Source: Onthophagus taurus
Taxonomy: Eukaryota > Arthropoda > Insecta > Coleoptera > Scarabaeidae
NCBI RefSeq assembly: GCF_036711975.1
Contig: NW_027248939.1
Coordinates: 558,001 to 622,000 of the forward strand
Direction: 5' to 3'
DNA length: 64,000 nucleotides
Shown: positions 1 to 10,403 of the stretch, piece after piece
Layout: each line of letters begins with the position of its first letter
Numbering within the stretch: the first letter of the stretch is position 1
Notes under the pieces: generated by a model
Database searches by the model: none
The model's input: the letters and a program-made list of their open reading frames with translations, nothing else
Told to the model about the DNA's origin: nothing
Program-made: the position numbers and the translations under genes

Positions 1-779
1 TTAGACGTGTCAAATTTATTCAAATTTAATGTTACATCTGTATAAACATCATTGGAATTAATTAGAACGGTGAAGCTATCCGTATCCATGTAACATAATC
101 CAATACGTTCACCATACTTTGGTTTTAAAAATCCGTAAAAAAAGTTGTACATTAATAATTTCGACAACTCTAAAACCGTAAAACCAACATATAAAGGTTT
201 ATCGTAAACGATATGAAGACGTTCCATTTGAATAGCCGAAAATGTTTCCATGAAAATTTTAATATTCTTAAAACTTAATTTAGCGATTAAGCTACGCGTT
301 CCTAATTTCAAACGCGTTTTTAGCTGATTGGCGTAGTTCCGTATTTTTATCGATGTAAGATTTCAACCACGCAGACTGTCTAAACGATAAAACTCTATTA
401 ATTTTACAAACTTTAAGACCGTGAGCAACGGCTTGTTTTAAATTTCTATAACGTACAACATAATTTTTCTTGTTAAATAAATTTGGAATTAATCTTTTAT
501 CACTTTCACATTTACCGTTAGGTGGTAATGGGTTTTCAGCTAGGAACGGGAGATCATTATGTAGATCGTGTAAATTTTCGGGGTATTCAATATCAACGTC
601 TAAAATAAATCCAAAATCGGCAATATCAGATATATTATTAAAATCTAAATTTTCTATTTCGTTTTCAGACAGCCATTTAAAATCGGAAAAGGGTATAAAT
701 CAAGACATTGCCCACCCATACAAATTATTAGCGTCCCAATACATTAAAAATTTTGAGGGTGAATTGACGTCATAATTTT
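1..779 (-). pseudogene. Polinton/Maverick-type DNA polymerase B, palm-domain part (runs off the left edge)
   Basis: Read on the minus strand, this piece holds the palm of a family-B, protein-primed DNA polymerase of the Polinton type. The first catalytic aspartate motif (WDANNLYGW) lies near 705-745 and the second (YMDTDSF) at 72-92. Such enzymes copy the transposon DNA. The frame is damaged: an in-frame TGA sits at 700-702 just after the first motif, and near 285-300 the protein skips from the end of one block to a later one, so the segment carrying the central fingers motif appears to be deleted. The upstream half of the gene continues at 2807-4813 on the same strand, separated by nested insertions. 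The gene runs past base 1. Identification as polymerase B is firm; assignment to Polinton rather than a relative such as an adintovirus-like element is inference. Confidence 0.85.
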
Positions 780-1121
780 ATTATTTATAGGTGTGAAAAT
801 AAGTTTTCGAGAAAACAGCTGTTAAAGATAAAGAAGTCATTTTATCATTTTCGCTTTAGTTGTTCGCTTCTCCCTGCATACCACCGCATCCTACTCTGTT
901 CGAGGACATACAATGTTGTTTCTGCTTCGAATAATATCGTATTTGATCGCGTGATTTCGTGGTTTTGCTAAGTTTTGCTCCTTTAACGACCAACACTGAA
1001 GAGGTGAAATGCGTAAATATTATTATCAATGGTGACGAATTCGTTGTGTTGTACATTCCTCTTTTTCATTACGTTTACTGAATAATTTTTATGCGTCTTT
1101 TGCTTCCGAAAGAAATTAAAA

Positions 1122-2752
1122 ATGAGTGTTGAAGAAGAGTTCAGTGCTGTTTACAGTGTGGCACTTCTTTTTAAACAAGCAAAAGGGCAAACAAAACACC
1201 AGACGATGTCAAGGTTACGTAAAGGTTTACTTACGTCAGCCAGCCTTTAGACAGTGGAGACGGGGTGGATTTAAAGTAATATTCAAAGATGTTAATGGGC
1301 GCCACGGACTTATATAAAACCTTTACGAACGTACTTGACCACACCCTAATCAAGTCCGAACTTAGAGTTACAGAAAGGAATGAGAACAAATAACCAACAA
1401 CCACATTTGAAACTGAAGAAAGAATATCTATATTATATGTAATCGTAGAAAAATATTCATATATACACATGTAAATATACGTGGGTATATAAAAAAATGT
1501 AATGACAATTGGAACAAAGTTCCCAAATTATAAGAATAAAGTTTATACAACTTAATCAAAATGTTGCTGTAATCGCATACAAAAAAAGAAAATATAGCAC
1601 CCCCCCTGTATCGTAAGTTACACAATTACGATCCTAACTTTATTTAGAATAAATGAACAAAAAAACATTATCGCGAAAACTTTTCATATTGGCCAATTTG
1701 AACAGTAAGGGGATATCAAAAATAAACGATAAAAAGAATTATAACCCCAAATGCAATTACCCTTACAAAAATGTAAATAATTAAAAAAATAATACTTTGA
1801 ATTGTCAAGACAACAAAAAAGTTAACAATTAATATATATCAGATTTTAGAAGTTGAGTAACTCTAACTTCTCTGATCAAAATTCAGATTTTATACAAAAA
1901 AAAATAATAAAGTTGATATTCACATAAAACAAAAAAAAAATACAATTTAGCCTTAATCTTCTACGGGCCCAAACAGTATCCCACGGTTCCAATTCCAATC
2001 CAATTCAGAATAATCTTCTCCAAACAGATAACAAAGGTACCAAAATATTGAGGTTATGGATGACCCAAATCTGTCATTAACAGATTTCAAATGACTTTCA
2101 AACGACTTTCGATGGTGCAGTTTCAAGATGACGTTCTAAAAATTCCTCCACTAAAATTCTTTATCGAGGGGAAGATGATCTCGTCGATTGGTGGGTTGAT
2201 AATCGTTCAACACGATTAAAACGTTCCACGGAGGACCAAAACTACCGTAAACGCCTCCAATAAAATAACCTTCGTTGAAACGATGATGGCGTCGCTGTTA
2301 ACGTACGTGATCTAGTTTTATATCCGCAATTGCGACGTCGAAATTTATCGACTAATAATAGATACGGAAGTCCACAAATCCCATCAAATGGTCGAAGAAC
2401 AATCCCAGTAACAACCAAACTCAATGATTGATTCTTCAAAAGGACTAAACCATTCTATAATTTAACTGAACCACTAACGACAGTGAGACAAGATCTTTCC
2501 TAGACCACGACCTTTTCTCGTCTCTCCCAGATCGCGACCGGAAATTTAACGTTCCGCATTCATCCGACCAATCAAAAAGAAGCACGCAACAACTCCACTA
2601 AAAAAGCGCGAACTATTAGAATATGAATACGAAAAATAACGATTTAAAGAACGAAATCTAAGAAATTCAATAACCTCAAACGGAACCGTTACAACAGACA
2701 ATATTTTGGTGAAAACGAAGAAGATAGTGATAAATCCGATATTGATGATTGA
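1122..2752 (+). pseudogene. Small acidic open frame split by the solo LTR
   Basis: A plus-strand ATG at 1122 opens a frame that is interrupted at 1156 by the LTR. If the LTR and one copy of its 4-bp duplication are ignored, the frame continues from 2698 to a TGA at 2750-2752, giving about 29 codons rich in Glu and Asp. Acidic N-termini occur in several DNA transposases, so this may be the remains of a transposase start inside the inverted-repeat element, but nothing in it identifies a family. The main value of the frame is that it supports the exact LTR borders. Confidence 0.3.
1157..2693 (-). mobile_element. Solo LTR, copy A (1,537 bp)
   Basis: In the minus orientation this block begins TGTAACGG and ends GTGCCACA, the TG...CA ends typical of retroviral-type LTRs. 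It is flanked by the 4-bp direct repeat ACAG (1153-1156 and 2694-2697). A second copy in the opposite orientation lies at 8723-10197 with the same ends and a different 4-bp duplication. No internal gag-pol sequence adjoins either copy, so both are solo LTRs left by recombination. A 4-bp duplication fits Gypsy-type integrases. Open frames inside it are not supported as genes. Confidence 0.9.
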
Positions 2753-2806
2753 CAAAAAAGTGAAAAATGATTTTTTCACACCTAAGCCCCCTTTTCGTAG
2801 ACCAGG

Positions 2807-3702
2807 TCACATATATTTATTGTTAGCTTTAGCATGCCGTAGGGAGCATTGGGAAATACCCCCACGGATACCTTTTTTAACGAAATGAACTTGATCTATA
2901 TCCGTTAACAATTCCAATTTAATTTTCGTGAATTTTAACATGGCATCCCAAGAAAGTCCTGGTGCTGTATAATAATGAGCCGGATTCAAACCGTAAGTTT
3001 TAAAACATACACGTTTAAATTTCTCGAAAACATCGGCTAATAAAAGAACATCAGTCTTTAAGTATAAGTCGGAATATTCTTTTAAATTTTGACTATTAAT
3101 GAATATTGCTCATCACTTATATCTTGTAAAGTTAATTTGTTGTAAAAGATACTTTTAGGTGGTAGTGAGGTATCATTTAGTTTATCGAAAGAGGTCATAT
3201 AATTGTATGGAAATATACCCTTTTTTGTTAGCAATTTAAAATGTTCAATGTGTGGAAAGAATTTAGGTATATTGTTAAAGTCACATTTTTCTAGGTTACC
3301 AGCTAAAGAATCTAATGAAGATGCCATAAATCTAAATGAATCCACAAATCTTAATGTTAAAAATATATTTTCAACATGTTTATCTTCATCAAATACTTTA
3401 TCGACCAACACTCTTTTACTAAAACTGATGTAGTTTTCTTTATTGTTCGGTAATACATCAAGTCCATCTTCATCCACATCAGCCATTTCTTTAATAAATA
3501 AATGACAATCATAATCGCTAAAATTGTATAAAAATATTGGAATAATGTTTTGAAGTTTGAAATTTAGATTACAATTTGAATGGGCGGGACCGCGGTATTT
3601 ACCGCTTATGTGACAATGACCCTTACCGTTTTCGTATAGATAAAGCAAATTTATATGAATCTCGCGTCTTTGTTTCGTAAAATAAATTGGTCCTTCCACC
3701 AC
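2807..3702 (-). pseudogene. Polinton-type DNA polymerase B, exonuclease and TPR-region part
   Basis: Minus-strand protein from about 3702 down to 2807. It contains a zinc-ligand/exonuclease-like stretch (GHCHISGKYRGPAHSNCN, near 3570-3620), an exonuclease-type block (NFSDYDCHLFIK, near 3500-3530), then a block near 3010-3070 ([13 protein letters not shown]) and the stretch before the palm (GIRGGISQC, near 2850-2880). These occur in this order in Polinton polymerases. The frame shifts near 3082-3100, and a segment appears deleted before the GHCH block and again near 3090. The gene continues at lower coordinates after the insertion, in the piece at 1-779. It is non-functional as it stands. Confidence 0.85.
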
Positions 3703-3722
3703 ATACTTATCTAAATTCTTAA

Positions 3723-4813
3723 CTAATTTTCATACTCATTAATACTTATATTATTTAAGTTTTCTATTTTAATAATATCCTTTAAACTAATGGGAAATGT
3801 AATCCCTTGCAAATTTAGTGCTTGACTATAATGAGGGTAACTTGCAGTCCGGTCTAGACTATGTTCCGCGGGATGAAGAGCTGCCGTCAAACACCACGCA
3901 AGAATTGCATCGTCTTCATAATATTGATGCATGCCTTTTTATTAGCGATTTCTTGAGGTAAACGAATATATGATGACCCTGGTATAAGTTGAAATTTGTT
4001 AATGTTAAGGAGTAGGTGAGATATTGAGTGGAAAGTCCACCCCGACCCACGCTCCTGAAACTCCTCGCTTTGGGTTAAAATATCATGATTCATCTCATCA
4101 TATACCTCATTCAACGCAGTAGATGGAGTAATTATTTTAAATTTGGTGTTAAAATTTTTTTCTGACGCAATAATTTCTTCATTACCATCTTCATCAAACC
4201 CGGACTTAATAAAAATAGCTAATAACTCAATCTGAGCTTTAATCGAACCATATTCACCGAGATGCTGTTCAATCAGTCTGTTGACTGTTTCACAACATTT
4301 CAATAAAAATGATGGTATATCATCATCATCAGATTGAGCTCCACTAATTTTATAACAAACTACCCTATTTTTATAGCAAGACATCATTTTTTCAATATTC
4401 TTGTCAATTAATTCAACATGTTTCGCTCGAAGATGGGTTTCAAGCGAGGTGAGTGATGGTAAAAATTCATCACAAACCTCACATATCGCACCTTTGTTAT
4501 TCTTCTTGTTAACTGAAAGTGGCGGTGATGTTGAATCTCGACAGCGTTTAGTAGTAGTAGTAGTAGATGATGATGATGATGATGATGTTGTAGGAACTTG
4601 CATCTTTGTAGTTGATGATGGTGGTCCCTTACGTTTAGATACAATTGACAATCCATGAAACGATCGTTGATGTGCGTTCAATTTATCACTCCTTGAAAAA
4701 TATTTCCCGCATATCGAACAATCGAATTTGGGTTGATTATGTATTGTTCGTATATGTCGGTCAAGATTATGTTTAAACGAAAAAGATGACTGGCAGCGTT
4801 CGCCGATAAACAT
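3723..4813 (-). pseudogene. N-terminal part of the polymerase gene: C2H2 zinc fingers plus conserved linker
   Basis: An open frame of 308 codons starts at 4813 on the minus strand. Residues 6-60 hold two C2H2-type fingers (the first has lost one Cys, the second is CSICGKYFSRSDKLNAHQRSFH-like in spacing), followed by a Ser/Thr-rich stretch coded by simple repeats near 4555-4615, and a third finger (CEVCD...H...H) around residue 110-135. The remainder contains a block (EEFQERGSGWTFHSI) that precedes the polymerase domain in related insect elements. A frameshift near 3900-3930 moves the frame into a second stretch ending at 3723, and another separates it from the next part at 3702. The fingers may give the polymerase DNA-binding ability; this is inference. 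Confidence 0.7.
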
Positions 4814-4889
4814 TTTTGTGTCTTAACACGCTGGAGAACTATTGTAAACTACAAGATAACGATGATAATTCATCGCTCTTAAGAGGTGG

Positions 4890-5110
4890 GGATTTGCGTT
4901 ACGTAACTCGCAAACGAACACTGTAGTTTAATAAATTCGTTTAAAGTTATTACTAAAGTGAATTGAAAGTCATGAATTTACGTCTTATCGTCAATACGGT
5001 GGAAATTTACCGCGATTATTACATAACTCGCAAACGAACACTATGATTTAATGAATTCGTTTGAATTTATTATTAAAGTGAATTTAAAGTCATGAATTTA
5101 CGTTTAAATA
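4890..5110. repeat. Two-copy tandem duplication, about 122-bp period, upstream of the polymerase gene
   Basis: The string AACTCGCAAACGAACACT occurs near 4906 and again near 5026, followed in both copies by closely related AT-rich sequence ending in TCATGAATTTACG (near 4971 and 5091). The two units are diverged by point changes. They lie just upstream of the zinc-finger/polymerase start and could be a promoter or element-terminal repeat; I see no further function. Confidence 0.7.
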
Positions 5111-5221
5111 TTCATTATCAAAGCAAGGTCAATACTCGAAGTCACCACAAAGTTGCTTACGTAAGTTAGCGTTATTTTTGTTAAAAAAAATATAAAGTAT
5201 TTGAAATTAAAATAAATTTAT

Positions 5222-5683
5222 TTAAATGAGATTTTTAACATAATATTTATTTAATATACTTAATCTATATGAAATTAAATAATCTAAATATAAAATATAA
5301 TGAACTTCCGACATAACAATTACAATAGGTATCAAAGAGGTTGTCAAATTTCCATCAACATCGAAGTCTTCACATTTAATACATAATACGTTCTCACTCA
5401 CGCGGGTAATATTTAAAATTCCTTCTGTTAAAAGTATTGTGTAACTTGAAATCACCTCCTTGTCGAAGTAAAATTGTTTGAATATATAAATTAAATGTTC
5501 CCAATCTTCATGGTGAAGACAAATTTTGTTTAACTCATCATTACACGATTTAAAAATTAACTCTACACATGGTATAAAACCTCTAACAACACTAATACCA
5601 ACTTTAATGTTAAATTCACCTACAGAAAATACACTTTCATCAATAAGTTTAATTTCTTTTTTTAGATCCTCTTTGAATTGTAT
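5222..5683 (-). CDS. Unrecognised open frame, about 153 codons, next to the Polinton gene
   Basis: A minus-strand frame is open from 5683 (just after an in-frame TGA at 5684-5686) to a stop at 5222. The first ATG of a long stretch is at 5455, but the frame is open well upstream of it, so either the gene is truncated at its 5' end or it starts inside an adjoining part now lost. The product is rich in Ile, Leu and Tyr. I recognise no domain. Its position between the polymerase start and another small open frame on the same strand suggests an accessory gene of the same element. It could equally be a chance frame in AT-rich DNA. Confidence 0.35.
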   Translation of the reverse strand: MQFKEDLKKEIKLIDESVFSVGEFNIKVGISVVRGFIPCVELIFKSCNDELNKICLHHEDWEHLIYIFKQFYFDKEVISSYTILLTEGILNITRVSENVLCIKCEDFDVDGNLTTSLIPIVIVMSEVHYILYLDYLISYRLSILNKYYVKNLI

Positions 5684-5830
5684 TCACAGTTTGTCAATTA
5701 ATCCCCAAAAATTAAACTTACACCGTCGACACTTATGTTTCAGAGGATGTTATATACTAGTTAAAACGAAATTTACACATAAACATGTACCCTATATCTA
5801 ATATTAAATAAGAATGGGGGTTTTACAACT

Positions 5831-6253
5831 TTAAAAAGGTACAGATATTTTAGATGATGAACTTATTTTTGATAATAGAAATTTTAGTTGATCTATTATA
5901 GATGTATAGGGACAAGATATACCTAATATTGATAGACTTTTATGTACGGTATCTACAGTCTCTCTTAAATATTCATTATATCGAACTATTTTATTACCAA
6001 CAAAAAAATTCAATAAACCATCTGAAGATTTATAAACACCATCAAAATGACTCAGTATCCCTGGAAACTCATCAGCAACTGACGTTATAAGTTGTCGTGT
6101 TTTAACATATTGATAATCCACTTGAACAGCATAGACACCATCGAAGAATATAAAAGCTGATCCGTAATTACTTGTCACAACTCCTGTAATATTAGTATGA
6201 TTGTTAAATTCCAAACCAATTGCTTCAAAATCCCATTCGTGACGTATCGACAT
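5831..6253 (-). CDS. Open frame of 140 codons with hemopexin-like repeats
   Basis: Starts at ATG 6253 and stops at 5831, minus strand. Two stretches look like hemopexin repeats, which have the pattern aromatic-F-x-G then a tyrosine/arginine-rich end: AFIFFDGVYAVQVDY at about residues 33-47 and LLNFFVGNKIVRYNEY at about residues 80-95. Hemopexin repeats form beta-propeller blades that bind proteins or glycans, in matrix metalloproteinases and some other proteins. There is no signal peptide. It lies next to the Polinton polymerase gene on the same strand. The domain call is by eye and could be wrong; the frame itself is intact. Confidence 0.45.
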   Translation of the reverse strand: MSIRHEWDFEAIGLEFNNHTNITGVVTSNYGSAFIFFDGVYAVQVDYQYVKTRQLITSVADEFPGILSHFDGVYKSSDGLLNFFVGNKIVRYNEYLRETVDTVHKSLSILGISCPYTSIIDQLKFLLSKISSSSKISVPF

Positions 6254-6429
6254 ACTCCTAAGTTCAATTATATAAATTGAATGATTTATAATAACTATAA
6301 GGTTATCATTAGAACCAAAAGAAACCTTATAATTATAATTCGTAGCTTATAAAACACCTCTCAAAGGTTTTAACCAATCAATTATGTTTATAGTTTATAA
6401 TCTTATCTTTCTCTAAATTTTATAACTCT
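6254..6429. other. AT-rich gap, no feature seen
   Basis: AT-rich sequence between the hemopexin-like frame and the next polymerase fragment. It could hold the promoter of the minus-strand frame, but no clear motif stands out. Confidence 0.3.
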
Positions 6430-6612
6430 ATGACCGACAGTCACATTACAGATACTGATTATGCGCATTCTAATGAAGTGTGGAACGCTTTTGGCTGTCA
6501 AAATTTAGGAAATTACAGTGAGTTATATTTGAAAACAGATATTTTGTTATTAGCAGACGTATTCGAGCAATTTCGGGCTAGCTGCCTGAATTCGTATAGC
6601 TTAGTTCGTGCT
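6430..6612 (+). pseudogene. Second Polinton DNA polymerase B fragment (plus strand)
   Basis: About 60 codons in the plus direction contain DTDYAHSNEVWNAF followed by [17 protein letters not shown], the same block as seen on the minus strand near 3010-3070. Similarity stops abruptly after about 6612, where the frame runs into unrelated sequence. The opposite strand and the different sequence show that this is a separate copy, not part of the gene at 1-4813. It is far too short to function. Confidence 0.8.
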
Positions 6613-6702
6613 TGTTATAGGCGACAGGGGGTTGTAGGGGGAAATTTTTTGGTTTATTTTTCGATTTGAAGCATCGTTAACGAGATATTTACCATTTTAT
6701 AA

Positions 6703-7030
6703 CCTCCAAGCCAAACGCTTTGTGTCCGGATGTGTCAAGGCTTCGATATATCGACGATGACGTCATCGTGATAATCCGGTAGCCTCATTCAATCCCCAGC
6801 CTAAAAGAGGGTTCTCGGAAATGCTATGCTCTGATTGAGCCACCCTACCCTGCCCGCCCGCACCCCGCACCATAGCAGTCAGCCGGTAAGCCAAACCAAA
6901 CGCTTTGTGTCAGGCCTCGATGTGTCGATGATGACGTCATCGTGATAAGGCCCGTCGATCTAGATAGCCTCATTCAAATTTCCCGCCAAAAAGAGGGTTC
7001 TTGGAGAATGCTGCGCTCTGATTGGTTGAA
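6703..7030. repeat. Two-copy direct duplication with a GATGACGTCATC palindrome in each copy
   Basis: Sequence starting AAACGCTTTGTGTC is found near 6710 and again near 6898, about 190 bp apart. Each copy carries the 12-bp perfect palindrome GATGACGTCATC (CRE/ATF-type site TGACGTCA inside), then a stretch ending AAAAGAGGGTTC. The copies differ by small insertions and substitutions. Between them is a GC-rich tract (near 6840-6885). This looks like a duplicated end or control region of a mobile element; the family is not recognised. Confidence 0.6.
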
Positions 7031-7164
7031 TTTAAAATGTGGGCGTGACCAGAACCTCGAAAGGAGGTAATGGTGGGGATAAAAAGTACTTTTCGACCCC
7101 AATGTTATAAATCTTATGGGATTTCGATTTAGAACGCACATAGCTATAGTACTATATACAGAAT

Positions 7165-8690
7165 GTCCCATATCTTGCTCTCTTGCACTTTTACTCTTAG
7201 ATGCGTCAATATTGAGATACATACGAAAATATGAGAATTTGATGAATTTATTGCTTTTTCAAGTTATTAAGGATATCGCTTAGGAATCGAAGCGTGTTAC
7301 GAAAACAGTTTTACAATAAAAGTTGTAGTAAATTTTATTATTATGAAATTGCTCTCTTGCACTTTTGCTCGTAGATGTATCAATATCGAAGATAGATACG
7401 AAAATATGAAAATCTGATGAATTTGTTGCTCTTTCCAGCTATTAAAGGTAACACTTCAGAATCGGAGCATGCTATAAGAAAACTTTTATTAAGACTTTCT
7501 AGTTATTAAAGGTAACACTTAGGAATCGCAGCATGTTACAGAAAAACTTTTAGCACAAAAGTTGTAGCAAATGCTATTGTTAACAATATTGCTCTGTTGC
7601 ACTGTTGCTCTTAGATACGTCAATATCGAGGTAGATACGAAAATATGAAAATTTTATGAATTTGTTGCTCTTTCAAGTTATTAAAGGTAACGCTTCAGAA
7701 TCGGAGTATGCTATAAGAAAACTTTTATAACAAAAATTGTTACAAATTTTATTGTTAACAATATTGATCTCTTGCACTTTTTCTTGTAGATACGTCAATA
7801 TCGAGATAGATACGAAAATATGAAAATTTGATGAATTTGTTGCTCTTTCAAGTTATTAAAGGTAATACTTGGGAATCAGAGCATGCTATAAGAAAACTTT
7901 TATAACAAAAATTGTTGCCAATTTTATTGTTAACAATATTGCTCTCTTGCACTTTTACTCTTAGATACGTCAATAGCGAGATAAATACGGAAATATGAAA
8001 ATTTTATGAATTTGTCGGTTTTTCAAGTTATTAAAGGTAACACTTGAGAATCGGAGCTTTCTATAACAAGATTTTTATAACAAAAATTGTTGCAAATTTT
8101 ATTGTTAACAATATTGCTCTCTTGCTTTTTTGCTGTTAGATACGTCAATATCGAGATACATACGAAAATATGAAAATTTTATGAATTTGTTGCTCTTTCA
8201 AGTTATTAAAGGTAACACTTGAGAGTCGAAGCTTGCTATAAGAAGACTTTTATAAGAAAAGTTGTTGCAAATTTTATTGTTAACAATATTGCTCTCTTGC
8301 ACTTTTGCTCTTAAATGCGTCAATATTGAGATAAGTATGAAAATATGAAAACTTGATGAATTTGTTGCTCTTTCAAGTTATTAAAGGTAACACTTGGGAG
8401 TCGAAGCTTGCTATAAGAAGACTTTTATAAGAAAAGTTGTTGCAAATTTTATTGTTAACAATATTGCTCTCTTGCACTTTTGCTCTTAAATGCGTCAATA
8501 TTGAGATAAGTATGAAAATATGAAAACTTGATGAATTTGTTGCTCTTTCAAGTTATTAAAGGTAACACTTGGGAATCGGAGCATGCTATAAGAAAACTTT
8601 TATAATAAAAATTGTTAGAAATTTTATTGTTAACAATTTTTGTTACAAATTTTATTGTTAACAATTTTTGTTTTTCTTTCACTGTGACTC
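7165..8690. repeat. Tandem array 1, about 175-bp units (eight or so copies)
   Basis: Units restart with TTGCTCTCTTGCAC-like sequence at about 7173, 7345, 7588, 7763, 7940, 8112, 8286 and 8465. Each ends with TTTTATTGTTAACAATATTG. The second unit is longer (about 243 bp) because it contains an internal duplication of the AGTTATTAAAGGTAACAC block. The same array, with the same unusual first and second units, recurs at 34.69-36.54 kb. No coding content is supported. Confidence 0.95.
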
Positions 8691-8722
8691 TCATTCTCAC
8701 TTTTGGGAAATCCTGTATGTAT

Positions 8723-10197
8723 TGTAACGGTTCCGTTTGAGGTTATTGAATTTCTTAGAATTCGTTCTTTAAATCGTTATTTTTCGTATTCATATTCTAA
8801 TAGTTCGCGCTTTTCTAGTGGAGTTGTTCCGTGCTTCTTTTTGATTGGTCGGATGAATGCGGAACGTTAAATTTCCGGTCGCGATCTGGGAGAGACGAGA
8901 AAAGGTCGTGGTCTAGAGAAGATCTTGTCTCACTGTCGTTAGTGGTTCAGTTAAATTTTAGAATGGTTTAGTCCTTTTGAAGAATCAATCATTGAGTTTG
9001 GTTGTTACTGGGATTGTTCTTCGACCATTTGATGGGATTTGTGGACTTCCGTATCTATTACTAGTCGATAACTTTCGACGTCGCAATTGCGGATATAAAA
9101 CTGGATCACGTACGTTAACAGCGACGCCATCATCGTTTCAACGAAGGAACGATTATCAACCCACCAATCGACGAGATCATCTTCCCCTCGATAAAGAATT
9201 TTAGTGGAGGAATTTTTAGAACGTCATCTTGAAACTGCGCCATCGAAGGTCGTTTGAAAGTCATTTGAAATCTGTTGATGACAGATTTGGGTCATCCATA
9301 ACCTCAATATTTTGGTACCTTTGTTATCTGTTTGGAGAAGATTATTCTGAATTGGATTGGAATTGGAACCGTGGGATACTGTTTGGGCCCGTAGAAGATT
9401 AAGGCTAAGTTGTATTTTTTTGTTTTATGTGAATATCAACTTTATTATTTTTTTGTATAAAATCTGAATTTTGATCAGAGAAGTTAGAATTACTCAACTT
9501 CTAAAATCTGATATATATTAATTGTTAACTTTTTTTGTTGTCTTGACAATTCAAAGTATTATTTTTTTAATTATTTACATTTTTGTAAGGGTAATTGCAT
9601 TTGGGGTTATAATTCTTTTTTATCGTTTATTTTTGCTATCCCCTTACTGTTCAAATTGGCCAATATGAAAAGTTTTCGCGATAATGTTTTTTTGCTCATT
9701 TATTCTAAATAAAGTTAGAATCGTAATTGTGTAACTTACGATACAGGGGGGGTGCGATATTTTCTTTTTTTTGTATGCGATTACAGCAACATTTTGATTA
9801 AGTTGTATAAACTTTATTCTTATAATTTGGGAACTTTGTTCCATTTGTCATTACATATTTTTTATATACCCACGTATATTTACATGTGTATACATGAATA
9901 TTTTTCTACGATTACATATAATATAGATATTCTTTCTTCAGTTTCAAATGTGGTAGTTGGTTATTTGTTCTCATTCCTTTCTGTAACTCTAAGTTCGGAC
10001 TTGATTAGGGTGTGGTCAAGTACGTTCGTAAAGGTTTTATATAAGTCCGTGGCGCCCATTAACATCTTTGAATATTACTTTAAATCCACGCCGTCTCCAC
10101 TGTCTAAAGGCTGGCTGAGGTAAGTAAACCTTTACGTAACCTTGACATCGTCTGGTGTTTTGTTTGCCCTTTTGCTTGTTTAAAAAGAAGTGCCACA
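8723..10197 (+). mobile_element. Solo LTR, copy B (1,475 bp), upstream of the reductase gene
   Basis: Begins TGTAACGG and ends GTGCCACA, flanked by the 4-bp direct repeat GTAT (8719-8722 and 10198-10201). The empty site is preserved elsewhere in the window: near 22073-22096 the same surrounding sequence reads straight through CCTGTATGTATGTATAAT with no LTR, which confirms the borders. It is the reverse-oriented sister of the copy at 1157-2693. Its 3' end lies 206 bp upstream of the reductase start codon in the same orientation, so LTR promoter or enhancer sequence could act on that gene. Confidence 0.95.
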
Positions 10198-10327
10198 GTA
10201 TGTATAATTTTTTTTAACATCCTGTACGTTTCCTCTATTGAATTAAAATTTCAATTCTCTCATTATTTAATGCTAAGTCACAAATATCATAAATTATAAT
10301 AATTCTGCATGGTTTAAAACGGTTAGA

Positions 10328-10334
10328 TATAAAT
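10328..10334 (+). promoter_or_regulatory. Candidate TATA box of the reductase gene
   Basis: TATAAAT lies 70 bp upstream of the start codon at 10404. The same box with its flanks is retained in the duplicated upstream block near 21760, supporting that this was the original promoter region before the LTR landed further upstream. No experimental evidence. Confidence 0.45.
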
Positions 10335-10403
10335 GCGGGCTATTTCCTGGGAAATTTTTATTAAGAAATTTACTTTCTATCTGAATACCGAAATATATAA
10401 AAA

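Larger units (their letters stand above)
789..2783. mobile_element. Short inverted-repeat element inserted in the polymerase gene (about 454 bp before its own insertion)
   Basis: The polymerase reading frame is colinear on both sides of this block, so the block is an insertion. Its ends match as inverted repeats: AGGTGTGAAAATAAG at the left (789 on) and the reverse complement of a sequence starting AGGTGTGAAAAAATCATTTT at the right (to 2783). Subtracting the solo LTR and its 4-bp duplication leaves about 454 bp, a size typical of a non-autonomous DNA element. I could not define a target-site duplication with confidence, and about 23 bases on the right side (2784-2806) match neither the polymerase nor the inverted repeat. 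The superfamily is not recognised. Confidence 0.55.

Noticed and set aside
4401..4658. Aspartate-rich and histidine-rich frames overlapping the zinc-finger gene.
   Set aside because: They are other-frame readings of the simple repeat that codes the Ser/Thr linker on the minus strand.
7165..8690. CRISPR-like array.
   Set aside because: Repeats are 175-bp direct tandem units without unique spacers, in a eukaryotic transposon-rich context.
10040..10060. TGGCGCCC inside the solo LTR as a lysine-tRNA primer-binding site.
   Set aside because: It lies about 140 bp inside the LTR, not directly after it, and the LTR borders are fixed by TG...CA and the target duplication.
1157..10197. The 1.5-kb inverted copies at 1157-2693 and 8723-10197 as long terminal inverted repeats of one large element (for example a Polinton).
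   Set aside because: Each copy has TG...CA ends and its own, different 4-bp duplication (ACAG and GTAT), and one interrupts the Polinton polymerase. They are independent solo LTR insertions.
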